Shown piece by piece: positions 1 to 15,000 of a DNA stretch of 64,000 nt. Position 1 is the stretch's first letter; the number at the start of each line of letters is the position of its first letter. The notes beneath the pieces were generated by a model, which made no database searches, was not told the DNA's origin, and worked only from the letters and a program-made list of their open reading frames with translations. Origin of the DNA: Arachnopeziza araneosa (taxonomy: Eukaryota; Ascomycota; Leotiomycetes; Helotiales; Arachnopezizaceae); the NCBI GenBank assembly GCA_003988855.1, contig QYAI01000003.1, positions 310,001 to 374,000 of the forward strand, written 5' to 3'. Position numbers and translations under genes: made by a program.

Positions 1-1
1 A

Positions 2-3000
2 GTCGAGACCCCATTCGATCAAAGGGAAGAGTTTGTGACTAAGTCGAATGTCACACCTCGTGATGCTCCTTCAGAGACAGAAACTAAGCCAGCTGGGTTA
101 TCCAAGAAGGCTCGTGGATGGGGCGCCATCGCTGGACTCATAGGCGGAGGTGTTGCAGCAGCAGCGGCAAATTCAAGCGAAACTTCCCAGTCCTCTAAAT
201 CTCGGGAAAATGAGAAATCAACTGAAGGGCCTTACGAATATCGTGGTGTCGTTGTTGAGCCAGAAGAAGAGCCACCAAAACCACAACGGAGGAGAAGTCC
301 ACCTTCCACTCGACCAGTTGATGAGCCTGCAAGCCCCCCTTTGAAACCACGAAGGGGAAGCCCTCCATTAACTGGACCCAAACCCACCACCAGCCAATCC
401 ACTCATATGCAAGGGGCGTTTGATGATGATTTAGACTTCACTGCGCATGTTGCTGCTGGACTCTATGGTACAGGCTTCGACCCCAATATCGTCATTGACG
501 ATCCTTCCTTCCGCAGAAGAGATTCGCCTCCTGGCTCAAACGGTCCAATGCCTTACCATACCCCTTACGCCGAGACGGTCACTGACTTGGGCTCTATTCG
601 AGGAGAGATTCCTGAAAATCAATCTCATGGCTTTATTATGGGCGAAATAGCAGATACTCCACGTGATTTTCAATCGGTCTCACCTGTACGTGAACCTGAA
701 GCAACACCTACGAAGCTCAGCAAGAAAGAGCAGAAAAAGCGTGAGAGAGAGAGAAAACGAACTGGAGACATCGCATCAAATGAAGCTTCAACTACTTCAA
801 GGGATATAGTTGAAGAGCCAGAGAGCTACATCGAGCCAAAGCTCTCGAAAAAAGAACAGAAAGAGCGTGAAAGGGCTGCCAAGTCAACAAACACTATAGA
901 GGATGTGACTGAAGCACCAGAGCCAGCTATCGCGAAAGACATTGTTGAGGAACCGGAAAGTTACATTTTTGAGACACCGAGGAAATCGAAATCGAAATCT
1001 AAGAAGAGTTCTGTGGTAGACGATGAAGTTGAAGAATCATCCCACGAATCTCATGCTGTCTTGGTTCCTGTTGATGCCTATGATGACATACGGAATGGCG
1101 AAGATGAATGGATAGATACTGTAAAACCAAAGAAAAAGTCAAAACGAGACAACGAGCACTATGACCCTCCTTCGAGGTCAGCACCTGCCTCTGAAGTTGG
1201 TACTGAGTTATCGAGATCGTCGAGCAAGAAATCAAGACGGGATAGTGAGCGGTCTGATTCTCCTTTGAGATCGTGGCCTGCCTCTGAGGTTGGCACTGAA
1301 CTGTCGAGATCGTCGAGCAAGAAATCTAGACGCGACAGTGAGCGACATGATTCTCCTCCAAGATCGGTGGCTGCTTCTGCAGTTGAGCCGGAATCGGAGA
1401 GATCTTCGAGGAAGAAATCAAATCGTGACAGTGAACGTTACGATTCTCCTTCCAGATCGGTGGTTGCTTCTGAAGTGGGAGCAGAGTCAGAGAGGTCATC
1501 CAGCAAGAAATCGAAGGACAAGTCGAGGAGAAGAAGTGAACAGTATGAAACAGATCCTACCGAGATCTCGCTTCCTCCCAGCATTCCCTCGGAACTAACT
1601 CGTGAGGGAGATTATGAAGATGTACGAAAGTCAAGGAAGTCCTCGACAAGAGATAGTGAAGTTTTTAGCAATGCGGATCGTGACGATTTACAGTCCGTGG
1701 TCTCTGCTGGCACTTCGCGATATGATGATGATACGCCGAAGAGAAAGAAAAAGTCTCGAAGCAGTGGAAGAGATGATTATGATGATACACGGTCTGTTGC
1801 TTCAGCTCCCGCGGGAGACGACTATGATGATAAGAAATCCAAGAAAAAAGACAAAGAGAAAAAGAGCAGTGGCCTCTGGAGTCTTTTTGGTTCCAAACCC
1901 GACCCTAAGTCTGATGTCGGTACCAGAGATGAAAGTCCTAAGAGATCTAAGGACGATACTGGAGACAAAAAGAGGAGTAAAAAGTCAAAACGAAGCTCTG
2001 TTCCTGATAGTTCGAGCATCTACGGAGACATTGGAGCCACCTCTGTCAGTGATCTTTCTCGATCCGTTTCCAACGGTCATGGTACGAAGCATCATTATGA
2101 GGATTATGAAGATGGAACACGAAGCGATGGTGAGCCGAGCGAGAAGAAGCGGAAAAGTAAATCCAGGTCTCAGAGTGTATCTTCGAAAAAGGATTCTTTT
2201 TTAGATAATGCCGGCACCCTTGGCGCGGGTGTCGGCATTGCGAGTGTTGCTGCTGCTGCTGCAATTGGTGCTCAGGAATATTCGCAATCAAGAGCCGGTG
2301 ATGCTGATAGCAGCAGAACGCTGCAAGAATCTTCGGAAAGGGAACTGTCAAGATCAAATCCCTTCGATTACGAGGTCACTGAGAGGCAGTTCAGACCATC
2401 CATTGACCCACAATATGGAGACCTGCTCCCCCTTCCGCCAAGTGAGCCCTCCACGCCCGAAAGTGACTCTCTAGATGAATTTCCAGAGTTGCCTGATAGC
2501 CGACCAGACACTCCGGAAATGGACCGCTTGTTTAGAGAGAGATCGCTGAGCACAGCCCGTAAGAGCCTACAAGAGATTCCCATGAAATCGCCTAGTCAAA
2601 GTACAGTACCATTGGCACTGCGATTTGCCTCAGCGAACAGGTCGAACCCTTCCTCTCCAGCACCGTTTCGATCATCGCCCTTACAATCACCTGCAACTCC
2701 AACTATCGACTCTCTTTCGTTGGCGGCAAGATCTCGATCGCGACCAACATCCTGGGATGGGAAAGAGTTTAGACCTCTGTTCCTTGTTGAATCGAATAGA
2801 CGAAATTCGACGCACCTAGATGAAAAGCATGAGGATCTTCCCGCTCTACCCGAGAGCCAGAGGACTTCAAGAAGTTCTTCCCAGATCGATTTTGACAGAG
2901 CGGAAGACTGGGAAAGAGACATAAAGTCTTCTGGTCCGGATCCTTTGTCAATTGATACCGCACTCGCATCTGCTGCACCCCCTGACTTACTTGATTCTCA

Positions 3001-6000
3001 GCAATCTACACCAAAGGCTGGAGAGATGTCTCACAACATTGGTGGTGCCATCGAACCTCGAGATATTGCGAAGGCAGAGAGCCCCATCGAGGAATCAAGA
3101 TCTCACGCATTACAAGATGCCGCATTGGCAGCTACGGTTGGCGCAGTTGGTGCAACTGTCTTTCACTACATGGACTCTGACCACAGTGTACCAAAACCTA
3201 GAGAAGACATTTCAGATGAACTACCTTCTATCCCACGTCAACCATCTCCTGTGGATCCGGTGACCAAAGACCGAAGCTCGTATCTTCTTAAATCATCTCC
3301 TATGTCAAAGAATTCTGACGATGGTGAAGATAGAGATCGTGATCTTGAGTCCCCAACCAAGAAAGGCAAATATAATTTGCAAAGCATCGAGGAAGGTGAA
3401 GGTTCCGACGCTTTTGCCGTTCCTGATGATATTAAAGCCGAGCGAGAAAAGGCTCTTGAAACTCTTTCTGGGTTCTCTTCTCCCGAGGCATCTTACCCTC
3501 GCGAGATTCCCGAGAACAATGAATCTCCTGAGTTTGTCATGAAAAAGTCTAAAAAGGATAAGAAGAAGGCCAAGAAAGGCAAAGCACCGCCAGTATGGGA
3601 AATCGAGACCGAAGATAGTGACGACAAAGTGCAAACTGAGGTGGAGACTTTGCCCGACGTCCCCGCCTGGGTTGCGATCCAGCAAGCTGAAGAGTCAATT
3701 CCTAAGAGCAGTCAAGATCCTATCGAGAGTTCATCTCCCTTTGACAGTGAACTAGCTGATGAGTCGTCAACATCATTTTCTAAAAAGGATAAGAAGAAGA
3801 AGAGCAAAAAGAAAACTCTGTCAGTATCCTCATGGCAAGATGAAGCAGAACAAGTCGATCCCCCTGTCGTGACAGAAGAACCTCTCAAAGATGCCACCCG
3901 CGATTTCTCTGATGATGTAATTGTTGAGAAAGATGCTCAGCAAGATGACGCGTTCTCACTTCCCATGTCTAAGAAAGACAAGAAGAAGAGCAAAAAGAAG
4001 GGCAAGTCTATGGGTTCATGGGAAGATGAAGGAGACGCCACTTCATCGTCAGTCCCAAATGAAGAACCAACAAATGATGCAAACAAAGATTTTATTGAAC
4101 AGCTTGAAACTACCCCAGCAGGTGCAGATGACGAATTTGCCCTTCCCAAGTCCAAGAAGGACAAGAAAAAGGACAAGAAATTAAGATCTTCTTCGTACTA
4201 CGAGCCAGAAGAAACCACGGATCCGACACGATTATTTGCGCGAGACCTTGCAGATGAACAACCAACCCCCAGCGAAGCAACATCCGAAGATTACTTATTC
4301 ACAAAGTCCAAGAAAGACAAGAAGAAGAAACGCAAGTCGGTGACCTTCTCGGAGCCAGGAGATGATGATCAGTTTTCAGATGTGCCAAAAGAACCCTGGT
4401 TTGAAACTGGGGAACTTCCCGAACCTGTCTCAATTCTCAAGGGATCTTCTTGGAGCGATAGAGATCTTGAAATTTCACCTACTGAGGAGTATCACGATCC
4501 CATGGAGTTGTCTCCAAAGCAAGCGCCTGCTGAAGCTAGCCGGGATGTCGAGGATGAGCCAATTTTAGAACATACAGACATTACAATGGAGCCAATGGTG
4601 AACAAAGAGGTAACTGAGCCTACATCTACCCTGGAAGTCGACAAGGTTGGGTTTGAATCGGATATCAAGACCCACGAGACGGAACCCATTAGTGTAGCAC
4701 GTGTTGATACTTTCCCCGAGGATCTCAAGCTGGTTGAGTCTGACAAGTCCATCATCGCTGAAACCAAGGAACTAGAAAGCAAGGGACCAGAAAGCAGAGA
4801 ACCAGAAAGCAAGGTGGATTCGGCGGCTTCATTAGCTCCAGAGGATCAGTTAACGACTAGAGAAACGTACCAAGAGCGAGAAGAAACGCCTGAACCAACG
4901 GTTGAAACCCATGAGAAGGATGACTTGCCAAATCCACCTTTCCATAACTCAACTGAGGAGGCGATTGTTAGCACTCTTGAGGAACCTCAAACCGAAGTAC
5001 CACTAGACACTACTCGTGCCATTGAATCAATCGATAATCAAACACCCATCGGAGAGCAATCCACAGCTGACGAATTCATCGTGACCCCTGGCAAGAAAGG
5101 GAAAAAGAAGAAGGGCAAATTTGCATCGACCTCTGAACCTGAATCCGAACCCTCCTCATCCGCGGCAGAGCCTATCACTAAGGACGCTGTACAGGACTCT
5201 CAGGCTGAGTCTTCTCAGGCCGCTTCAAATGACGAATTTGTAGTCAGCCAATCTAAGAAAGGCAAGAAGAAGAAGAAGAAAGGCAAATCATTCTCAGCCT
5301 GGGAGCCAGAGGAAGAAAAATCGGTTGCAACACAAGAGCCACAAGTTTCGGAAGAACCCACCGTTATTACTGCTGACAAATTCGATGATGTGAGAAATAA
5401 GTCTCAGCCTTCAGCCTTCTATGATCTTACTCTGGAAACTCAAGATATGTCTACGGATAGTTCCGTTAGCCGAGACTTGTCCACACCATCATCTGCTGCG
5501 GATATTCATGAGAAGCTTGCGACTGAACCTAGCGAAGAAACTACCATTCGCAAATCAAAGGAGGACGAGAAGTCAGAACACTTTGAAGACGTAGCCGTGC
5601 CTATTGAGGAGTCTAAAGTAGTTGAGCCAGACACTACAGTTCTTGAACAAACCGAACCATCAGAAAAATCAGAACCTCTTGAGAAATCTGAGCAAGTACC
5701 TGCCACTGCCACCGAAGAAGATGTTTCCTCGGGCACCGAAAACAGAGGCTTCCTCGCACGCACCCTACTTCCCGCTGCCGCAGCCGGTGTAGCGTTCTTC
5801 GGCTTTAGATCTTCGAAGAAGGATGAACCCGAAGAAGCCAAATCAGTCAAGGATGAGCAAAGTAACCCAACTGAGGCGAAAGAAGCCAAACCAGTCGAAC
5901 TTGAATCGAAGTCAGTCGAAGCCGAAAAATCGAAGCTGGTTGATCCGGAAGAATCCAAGTCTATCGAAGCCGAAGAATTGAAGTCAGTTGATGCAGAAGA

Positions 6001-9000
6001 ATCCAAGCCTATCGCAGAATATCAATTTGCGCAACTTCCAATCGAGTCCGAGTCCACAGGTCCCGGTAATGAGTTCACGACTGAAGAAGACAAGAGGGAT
6101 ATTGAGCCAACTATTCCTCAGATTGAAGAGCTAGCCCCAACTTCAGAAGAGCTTCCATTAAGCCTACTCGATGGTCTCACTGCTGGTTACAGAGACGATC
6201 AACTTAGTCTGGCTAAGCAATTACAGGAAGAGTTTGGCCGGAAGTCCTCAAAAAGAGACAAGAAAAAGCGTCAGAGTTTGCCGACAACCCCAGAGCCAGA
6301 ACCTTCTCGATCAAGAACAGTCGATGACCCTGCAGAAGAGCAGCCTCGTGCTCGCAGTCTTTCCATTGGGCCTTCCGCAGCCAGATCTGGTGTCAGTCCC
6401 GGAAGTGGCGATCACAAGAGTGTCTACAGTGAAGAACAGCTTGAACTTGCTCGGCAGTTGAAGGAGGAGTTTGGATCCGGAAGCAAGAAGTCATCGAAGA
6501 AGGATAAGAAAAATCGCTCTTCAAGGAGTGCTACTCGAGACGTATCTCCTTTCGGCGAGAGTGTGGAATCTAAAGAAGTCGTACTTCCTGATCAAACAGA
6601 GGGCCCACCAAGGGACTCACCTCAAGTAGTGCCTGCGCGTGATGGATTGGAGGCTGGTTACCAAGAAGATCAGCTTTCTCTTGCCCGCCAACTCCAGGCT
6701 GAATTTGGAAAGAAGTCTAGCAAGAAGGATAAGAAACGACGAAGTGCTTCTCAGACCCCGCAAGAGCAAGAAACTCGCAGCGACTTCTTTGGCGAACCGC
6801 CTCAAACAATCACCTCAGAGCCTCTGTCAATTGAAGAACCGTCAGCTATACCTGAACCACTGCCTGAACCAGTAACACCTCGCGATGGTTTAGCCGTTGG
6901 ATATAACGAGGATCAATTGGAACTAGCACGTCAACTAAAAGAAGAATTCAGCTCTGGATCCAAGAAAGGAAAGAAGGACAAGAAAGACAAGAAACGACAA
7001 TCTTTATTCCGATCCGCCACTGATGATGATTTCTCATCTGATCCTTATAGTAGAGATGCGGACGAATCCAATCTTCAGACGCCACAAACTGAAGCTGCCG
7101 AAAGTACCTGGGAGGTGACGCCGGCTATTGGGCCCGAAGATAATCTTGCAACGGTGACCAAAAAGTCTAAGAAAGACAAAAAGGGCAAGAAGCGGGAAAG
7201 TATCTTGCAATCAAACAACGAAGACGATTTCTCTTCTGACCCATCGCCAAAAGACGACTTAAATATTACTGAGGGTGTGACAGTCAATGAACCAACAGCT
7301 GATCCTGAAGCTGGGTTTGAATCCGCAACAAAGAAGTCTAAAAAAGATAAGAAAGGCAAGAAACGAGAGAGTGTTCTGAAAGAGTCCGCTGATGATGATG
7401 TCTCATCCGATGTTGGGGCTAGAGAGCTGGTACCTACAAGTAGTATTCTTGTTCAAACTCCCGCTGAGACTGAAACCGAACTTGTTGAGAAATCAGCTCC
7501 GCCCGAAGAAGACTTCACTTTACCTGGCAAGAAAAATAAAAAGGACAAGAAAAAGCGTCAAAGTCTCACTCAGGAGGAGACTCTTGTTCCATTAGAAGCT
7601 GACGAGTCAATTGCGCTTGATGATGCTGCTATTGTGAGCGCTGCGCCTGGAATGTTCGACCAAGAGGTTAATGAATCTGAATTCTCAATCAAAAAATCCA
7701 AGAAGGACAAGAAAAAGCGCAAGAGTCAATCTCAAACTTCAGCTGCTGAGGAAATAAGCGAACCTCCAACAGAGCCAAAGGACGTGGTCGCAAAATCAAT
7801 CCCTCAAGATATTGGATCCGAGGCGGAAAATATTTTCGAAGCTCCCAAAGCAGAAGAACGACATGATGAATCCGGAACTTTAGATGAGAAATTGACTTCC
7901 ACGGCTAATGTACTACCATCTTTCTCAACAGAGCCCACTTTGGTTCAAGATTCAATGACTGAACCACAGCTGCCGACCACCGAGACAGAAACAGCTGTAC
8001 CGGTGCCCGAAAGTACAACTCGTGAGCTTGAAAACGAGCCAGGTACTCCAGCCATTGAGCCAGCGGTTGAGGCGGTTACAGATAACCCAGAAGAGCAGTT
8101 CAGCGAGTTTGCATTCATCAAAAAATCCAAAAAGGATAAAAAGAAGCGAAAAGGCTCCATGAAAGATGAGTCTGAAGATGCATCAGGATACTCGACGCCA
8201 AAGGACCTCGTTTCTGAATATAAAGACATTGTTGAAGAACACCAAGCCGTACCATCACCATCTTCTGAAATACCAGTAGAAAATGTGCCGGAGCAAACCG
8301 AACAGCAAACCGAACCGCAAGTTGATGTCGAGAAAGACGATGAATGGGCGGCGCTAGGAAAGAAGTCGAAAAAGGACAAGAAAAAGAAGCGTGATTCGCT
8401 CAGGACGAGATCGGCTGGACCATCTGGAACCTCAACACCATTAGAAACTGTCTCTGAGCCGAAGAATATATCTTCGTCTGTCGTACTACCCGAAGAAGTT
8501 GTGTCTGAACAATCCCGAGAAGCGCCGCTCGAGCTAGACCCGAATATTCTTACAACCTCAATCTCGGATGAGGTCGCTGAAACTACGGTAAATGATTGGG
8601 ATCCTGTCTCGAGCAAGAAGTCAAAAAAGGACAAGAAAAAGAAGCGCGATTCTCTCAAGACTGGCTCGGCAGGGCCATCTGGAACCTCCACTCCCCTAGA
8701 GCCAATTGAAAAACCCGAGAAGATACCAACAGAAATCTCTTTGCCATCAGAAACAGCTGAAGAGGTCAAGGAATTGGCAGAGCCCGCCCAAGAAGCTCCC
8801 AAAGACGCTCTAGAAAAAGCTGGTGACTTGGCTTCTGAGCAACCCGTAGAAGTCAGCCACGAGTTTCCGGAAGGAATAATCCCAGAATCCAACATCTCGA
8901 CTCCTGCAGAACATATTTGGCCTCTAGAAGAAGCCAATGTAGAACCAATTCAAGAATCTCACGATTTGACTCCCAGGGAACTGGTGGAATCTGTGCAACC

Positions 9001-12000
9001 GTCAGTGGAAAGACCCTTACAGTCGACCCATCCGTTAGCTACCGAAGAATCTGCGAAATCTGTTCAGGAGCCTCTTGATGAATCTGCTCAAGGCCTGTAC
9101 AGCTCAACTGTCGAAGAACCCGTCAATCCTATCCAAGAAGCGGTTGAAGAACCCATCCATGCCATTCGCGGTTTCGATGCCGATGAGCTTGCGGCATCTG
9201 CTCCCGAGCCCACTGGAGCCTTCACTCGGGAACCTCACATCTTAGCTACCGAAGGGTCTATGAATCTCGTTCCAGAGGTGCTTGAAGAAGCCACCCAACA
9301 CTCTCATAGGTTAACCTCCGAAGAATCCGCGATGCCTATACATGAGCCACTTCAAGAATCTGAGTATCACTCTCGCAACTTAGCTTCCGAGGAATCTGTC
9401 CTTCCTGCTCATGAGCCAGTCGATGAACCCGATCAGCCATACCAAACTTTAGTTTCTGAAAATCCTGTGCTGGCTGTCTCAGAGCCATTAGAAGAACCTG
9501 CCAGGCAACCGCACGATTTAGCTTCCAAGGAACCTGAATTTTCTGACCAAGAACCGATTACGCAGCTTTCTCAAAAACCACAGAGCTCAGAGCCCGAAGA
9601 GCCTACCATTCCTGGTCAAGAACATATTGAAGAACCTATCAAAGAACCTCAGCAAAGCGCTCCTCTTGTCGCTGTAGGGGCTGGTGTAGCTGCAATGATC
9701 GCTGCGATAGAAAGTTCCAACAAATCATCTCAGGAAACAAGCAATACGGAACCAGAGAGTGATTGGTCTGCCCCTACCAAAAAGTCTAAGAAAGACAAGA
9801 AGAAGCAAAAATCGGGCCTCTCAACACCAGCTGAAGCCAATCTTCCTCCCAGTTCTGGGCCAGCAACAGAAGCATTCGATCAAACCCAGGAACAAGAACA
9901 AGCGCTTACGGATACAATGACAAAAGAGGTGACTGAGAAACCAGTAGAAGAATGGTCTCGTTCTGGTAAGAAATCAAAGAAAGACAAGAAACGTCAAAAA
10001 TCCGGTGCTTCAACACCAGCAACTGAACCTATAGCTTCCACTACTGAGACTCCTCTTTATACTACAGAGCTTGAACAAGAGCCTGCGGAGATAACAGCAA
10101 ATGAGGTATTTGATGAGCCTGTCGAAGCATGGTCTCTTCCTGAAAAGAAGACAAAAAAGGACAAGAAGCGACAGAAATCGGGTGCCTCTACACCGGCGAA
10201 TGAACCCACAGCTTTCACGAGCGAAGATCATATCTACATACCAGAACAGGAACAGGAGCAGGAGCCTGCCGATACAATAGTCAAAGACGTATCTGAAGAA
10301 CCAACAGAAAAATGGTCCCTTCCTGGCAAAAATTCGAAGAAAGACAAGAAGAGGCAGAAATCAGGTGCTTCCACACCAGGAACTGAGTCTGCCGCGAGCA
10401 CGAGCGAGACTACCATTCTTGAACCTGTGAATCAAACTAGAGAGCAGGAACCAGATGAGCCAGCCGCTTCTGGCAAAGATGCTGTTCAAGACATCCTTCA
10501 AGGGCTAGTGGATGAAGGAGCTTTGCCTGGCAAGAAAGACAAGAAAAAGCGCAAGTCAGGTGTATCTACTCCGGTCGAAGAAGTTGTAACCAAAGAGATC
10601 GAACTGCCTCTTCCGAAGGAATACAAGTCAACCGAAGACCTGCAATCGGCTGAACAGGCACCAGTTTCACTTTATCAAGCCGAAGAGGTACCTCGGCCTC
10701 TTCCAGAAGAGCCGAAGTCATTTGAGGATACGGAACTGATTAAAGAAATACCTACCTCCCTTCAGTCAGTCAAGACAGAAGCTCAACCTCTTTTAGAAGA
10801 AGCCAAGTCAATTGAGAAAGTGGGGCCTGTTGAATCAACACCAGTCTCGCTTCATCAGACCGACGAGGAGACTCAGCTTATTCAAGAGGAACCAAAATCT
10901 TTTGAAAAAGATTCAGCTGAACAAGTACCCGTTTTGATACATCAAGCTAAGGAGGAGACTCCGCCACTTTCAGAAGAACCCATATCACTTGACAAGACGG
11001 AATTCACTGAACGAGCGACTGTCTCTCTTAACAAAGCTGAGGATGAATATCGATCTCTTTCAGAACTCAAGTCTGAGGAAGACCCTGAAGTGGTTGAACA
11101 AGAACCTGTCTCCTTCCGTCAGACTGGAGATGATTCTCGGCTTTTTGATAGAGAGCAATCTCCTCCTGGAAAAGGCAAAGCCATCGAAGATACGATCCTA
11201 CCCGAGCCAGCACCCCCTGCTGCGGAAATCTCTCAAGAAGCAAGTGATGAGTGGTCTCTGCCTAGTAAGAAATCTAAAAAGGACAAGAGGGACAAGAAGA
11301 AAAAATCTAGAGCGTCCAGTCCGGCAGAGGTACTTCCCATCACTGAAGTCGAACAGCCAGCCTTAGCTTCTACTTCAGAAGATCAAGGCGTATTGGATGA
11401 GGAGCCTTCTCAGCAGATTGAAAGTGAGCTCAAGGACGACGAATGGGCCCTGCCTAGCAAAAAGTCCAAGAAAGACAAGAAAAATCGCATGTCCGGCCTC
11501 TCAACTCCCGCTGAAGAAGCTCCCATTGTCAGTCCAGACCAAGAACCTTTGGCTAGCGAGCGTTATCTTGAAAGAAATCTTGACATTCAACCGACTACTA
11601 CTGACGAAACAATTCAAGCACAAGATGAGGAATGGGCGGTTCCAGGCAAGAAATCGAAGAAAGACAAGAAGCGCAAGTCTGGCATCTCAACACCGATTGA
11701 AGAAGTCCGTTCCCTTGAACCGGATGTAGCTGATGAGCTGCCCATTGAAAAGGATGTGGACCCCATTGTTGATGAAGAGCCGATTAAATCGACAGACAAT
11801 GAGTTCTCGCTACCAGGCAAAAAGCCTAAGAAAGACAAAAAGAAACTCAAGTCCGGTATTTCGACGCCTATCGAAGAGGTCCCTAGTACCGAATTGTCCC
11901 AAATTATGGAACAAACTCGTGAGGAAGATGTTAAGGAAATCGATCCTATCATCCCCCAGGAGCAGGGGCCTGCTGAAATACAAGAGGAAGACTTTTCCCT

Positions 12001-15000
12001 GCCAGACAAAAAATCCAAAAGAGACAAGAAAAAAGGCAAGTCTGGCATCTCGACACCTGTCGAAGAAGCTCCTTTTATCGAGCCAGAGCCAGCTGATGAA
12101 CAACCTATCGAGGGAAATGTCAGAGAGATGGAACCTTTTGTTCCCGAGGAGCCTGTTGAAAATCAAGACGAAGAATTTTTCCTGCCAGGAAAAAAATCCA
12201 AAAAGGGCAAGAAGAATCGCAAGTCCGGCATCTCGACACCTATTGAAGAAGCTCCTATTCTTGAGCCAGAGCCAGAGCCAGCTGTTGAGCAACCTTTTGA
12301 GGAAAATGTTAGAGAAATGGATTCTCTTGTTCCTGAGGAACCTGTCGAAGTACAAGAAGAGGAGTTTTCGCTACCAGGCAAGAAATCCAAAAAGAGTAAG
12401 AAGAATCGTAACTCTGTATTCTCGAGAGCCGCCGAAGAAACGCCTGCTTTTGAGCCAGAGCAAGTGGGTTCTGTTTCTGAACAGTCTATCTCAAGAGATC
12501 TGCAGGAAGATGATCCTGTTTCTACCGGTTTACCCATCGAACAACCAGAAGCGGAATGGGCTCTTCCTGGAAAGAAGTCCAAAAAAGACAAGAAGCGAAA
12601 ATCTGGTCTCGTAACGCCAGCCGAAGAAAGTCCTGCTCTTGAACAAGAACAAGCCACTTTGATTCCTGACGAATCAAAGGATATCAAAGTTTCGGACCTT
12701 ATTCCTATCGATGAGCCTGTCAATCAAGCGGAAGAATGGGCTCTCTCTGGTAATAAATCTAAGAAAGGCAAGAAAAAGCCCCAATCTGGACTCTCTACTC
12801 CTGTCGAAGAGAACATCATCCCCGAGCCGAAGTTTGAGCGTTCATCTATCGAGTCAGCTGATCTGCCCACGAATGACCTATCCGGGCCGTCTATTATTGA
12901 CGCCAAACCATATATTATTGAGGACAACATTCTATCCGGACCTATTGGTCCTGATTCAGCTGTTCAAGAAAAAGCTGACCTTGTTGAGGATCTCACAACT
13001 CGGAAATTCCAAGTAGCGTCCAGAGTGGAGGAACCATCAATTGAACCCATAGAGGAGCGATTCAGCCACCAAAAGAGAAAATCGGTGTCCAAAGAAAGTG
13101 TAGACAAGCCAACGAGTGTGCCAGTCTTAGGAGAAGTCATGGGAAGGCCATCCAACAAAGAAGTGGAAATGCCAATTTTAGAAAATACTCTAAAAGAACC
13201 TATCACTCGACGAGAAGAGGAATCAGTATCCAAAGAGATTGTGGAAGAGCCGAGAATTGAGCCATTAGTTACATCAGCATCAGAAAAAATCGTGGAGCAT
13301 CTATCAAGCGAACCGGTGAATATTCCGGTATCTAGGTTAATTGTAGAGAATCCCACAAGCCAAGTAGAAGACACTTCAATGTCGAAAGAGCTCATGGAGG
13401 ATCACATGCGTGAGGCGGTACACGAATCAACGTCTAGGGAGGTAATAGAGGATCCTGGGAGCGAGCCGACAGACAATCTGGTATCGAAAAACATTGTGGA
13501 AGGACTAACAAGCAAAAGAGTAGATGAACCCATCTCTAGAGAAATTTTAGATGAGCCATTTCGTCAAACGGTGGGCAAGCCATTATTGGAACAAACCATA
13601 GAGGAGCCTTCGGAACGGGCTGTTGAGGAGCGGGGATCTTTTACCACGAAGAAGTCGAAGAAAGATAAAAAGAAGCGCAAATCGGGCGTTTCGACTCCAA
13701 CGGAAGATATGCCCACGAGCCAACCAAAGGAAGCAATTGCCACCGAGCCTGGAGCGTCTTCTGAGCCTTTTATCACCTCAAAACTCGACCCCGAAAATCT
13801 TCAAGACTCTCGAGTCGTAGATGCTACACCTCAAGAGGCGACAGAAGAAGCTCTCCGAGATTTTATCTATACTGAGCCGGCTGATCAATCTCGCGAAATT
13901 CCTGAGCCTACGGCTACACAACAAGAACCAGCTGATGAACTTTTTGGAATTGTGAGAAAGAAGTCAAAGAAGGATAAGAAAGGCAAGAAAGCAGCATCTC
14001 GTGTTGGATCTGAAAGCGGGCCAAGCACTTCGGTTCCTACGCGGGTCCCAACACCCGAGCTGAACAGTACAGTGCTCCCGTTAGAAGCTTATCCAGCTTT
14101 AGACACAGAGAGAGTAGTTACTAGCCCTGTTCCATTCGAAGAGCCGGCCGCTGAAGTGCATGAATCAAGTCGAGACTTAGAACTTGATCCCGCGATATTG
14201 GCCTCCGAACGAGATCCGATTGCTCGTGATGGAGCGCAGGATATTCCGGGAGGCCTTTCCCGAAAGTCATCAAAGAAAGAGAAGAGAAAACGGCAAGCTA
14301 CTGTTGACGTTAAGATGACGGGAGCTCAAGGGAGCTCACCAGCTCCTGTAACATCTTGGGCTGAAGAAGTCGAAGAAGCTGAGGTTGTTAGAGAAGCCCC
14401 TGTCATTGAGGACATTGCGAAAGATGATTCCTTGTCCCACATCGCGAGCGCTACCCCAGCATCGACAATCGATGACTTTATTCGGCCAACCAAGAAAGGG
14501 AAGAAGGGCACCACCAAAAAGAAAACCTCAGTCGACACAATATCTGCCTCAGATTCATTCCTCGAGCCGGGCAGCGACTCTCTTCAAGGTACTTCGGAAG
14601 AGGAGCGCAGCATTATCCCTGACTTGGTAGCAGCAGCCGCCATCGCAGCAACTAGTGCTGCACTTCTCAGCAAGGCAGGGGAGTCGAGCAAAGAAACTTC
14701 TTCCACGCCAGTCAGAAGATTGTCCAAGAAGGAGAAGCGCAGGCAGAGCATCGATAAACGATCCCCCACTAAAGAAGATATCTTTGACGATCCTGCTTTG
14801 TGGGAAGGGGAAAAGCCAAGAATTCATGAAGAGGAAAAAGGATTAGAGGATGATGCTGGTAGCGACGGGTTTTGGTCACCTCCGCGAGAAGAGATACCTT
14901 CCATCCACGAAACAATACATAATGCACCGCCTCGAACATCGCTTCCTGAGATCAAAAGAGAAGCATCAGTGACCCACTCCACCTCCTTCGTTGAGACGAA

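Noticed and set aside
35..37. GTG as start of the leashin frame
   Set aside because: The frame is open to base 2 and fungal genes use ATG; the gene continues beyond the left edge.
7945..8937. 330-codon Ser-rich open frame on the minus strand inside leashin
   Set aside because: It mirrors Glu/Lys/Pro-rich codons of the sense strand; similar antisense frames recur along the repeat array and carry no domain.
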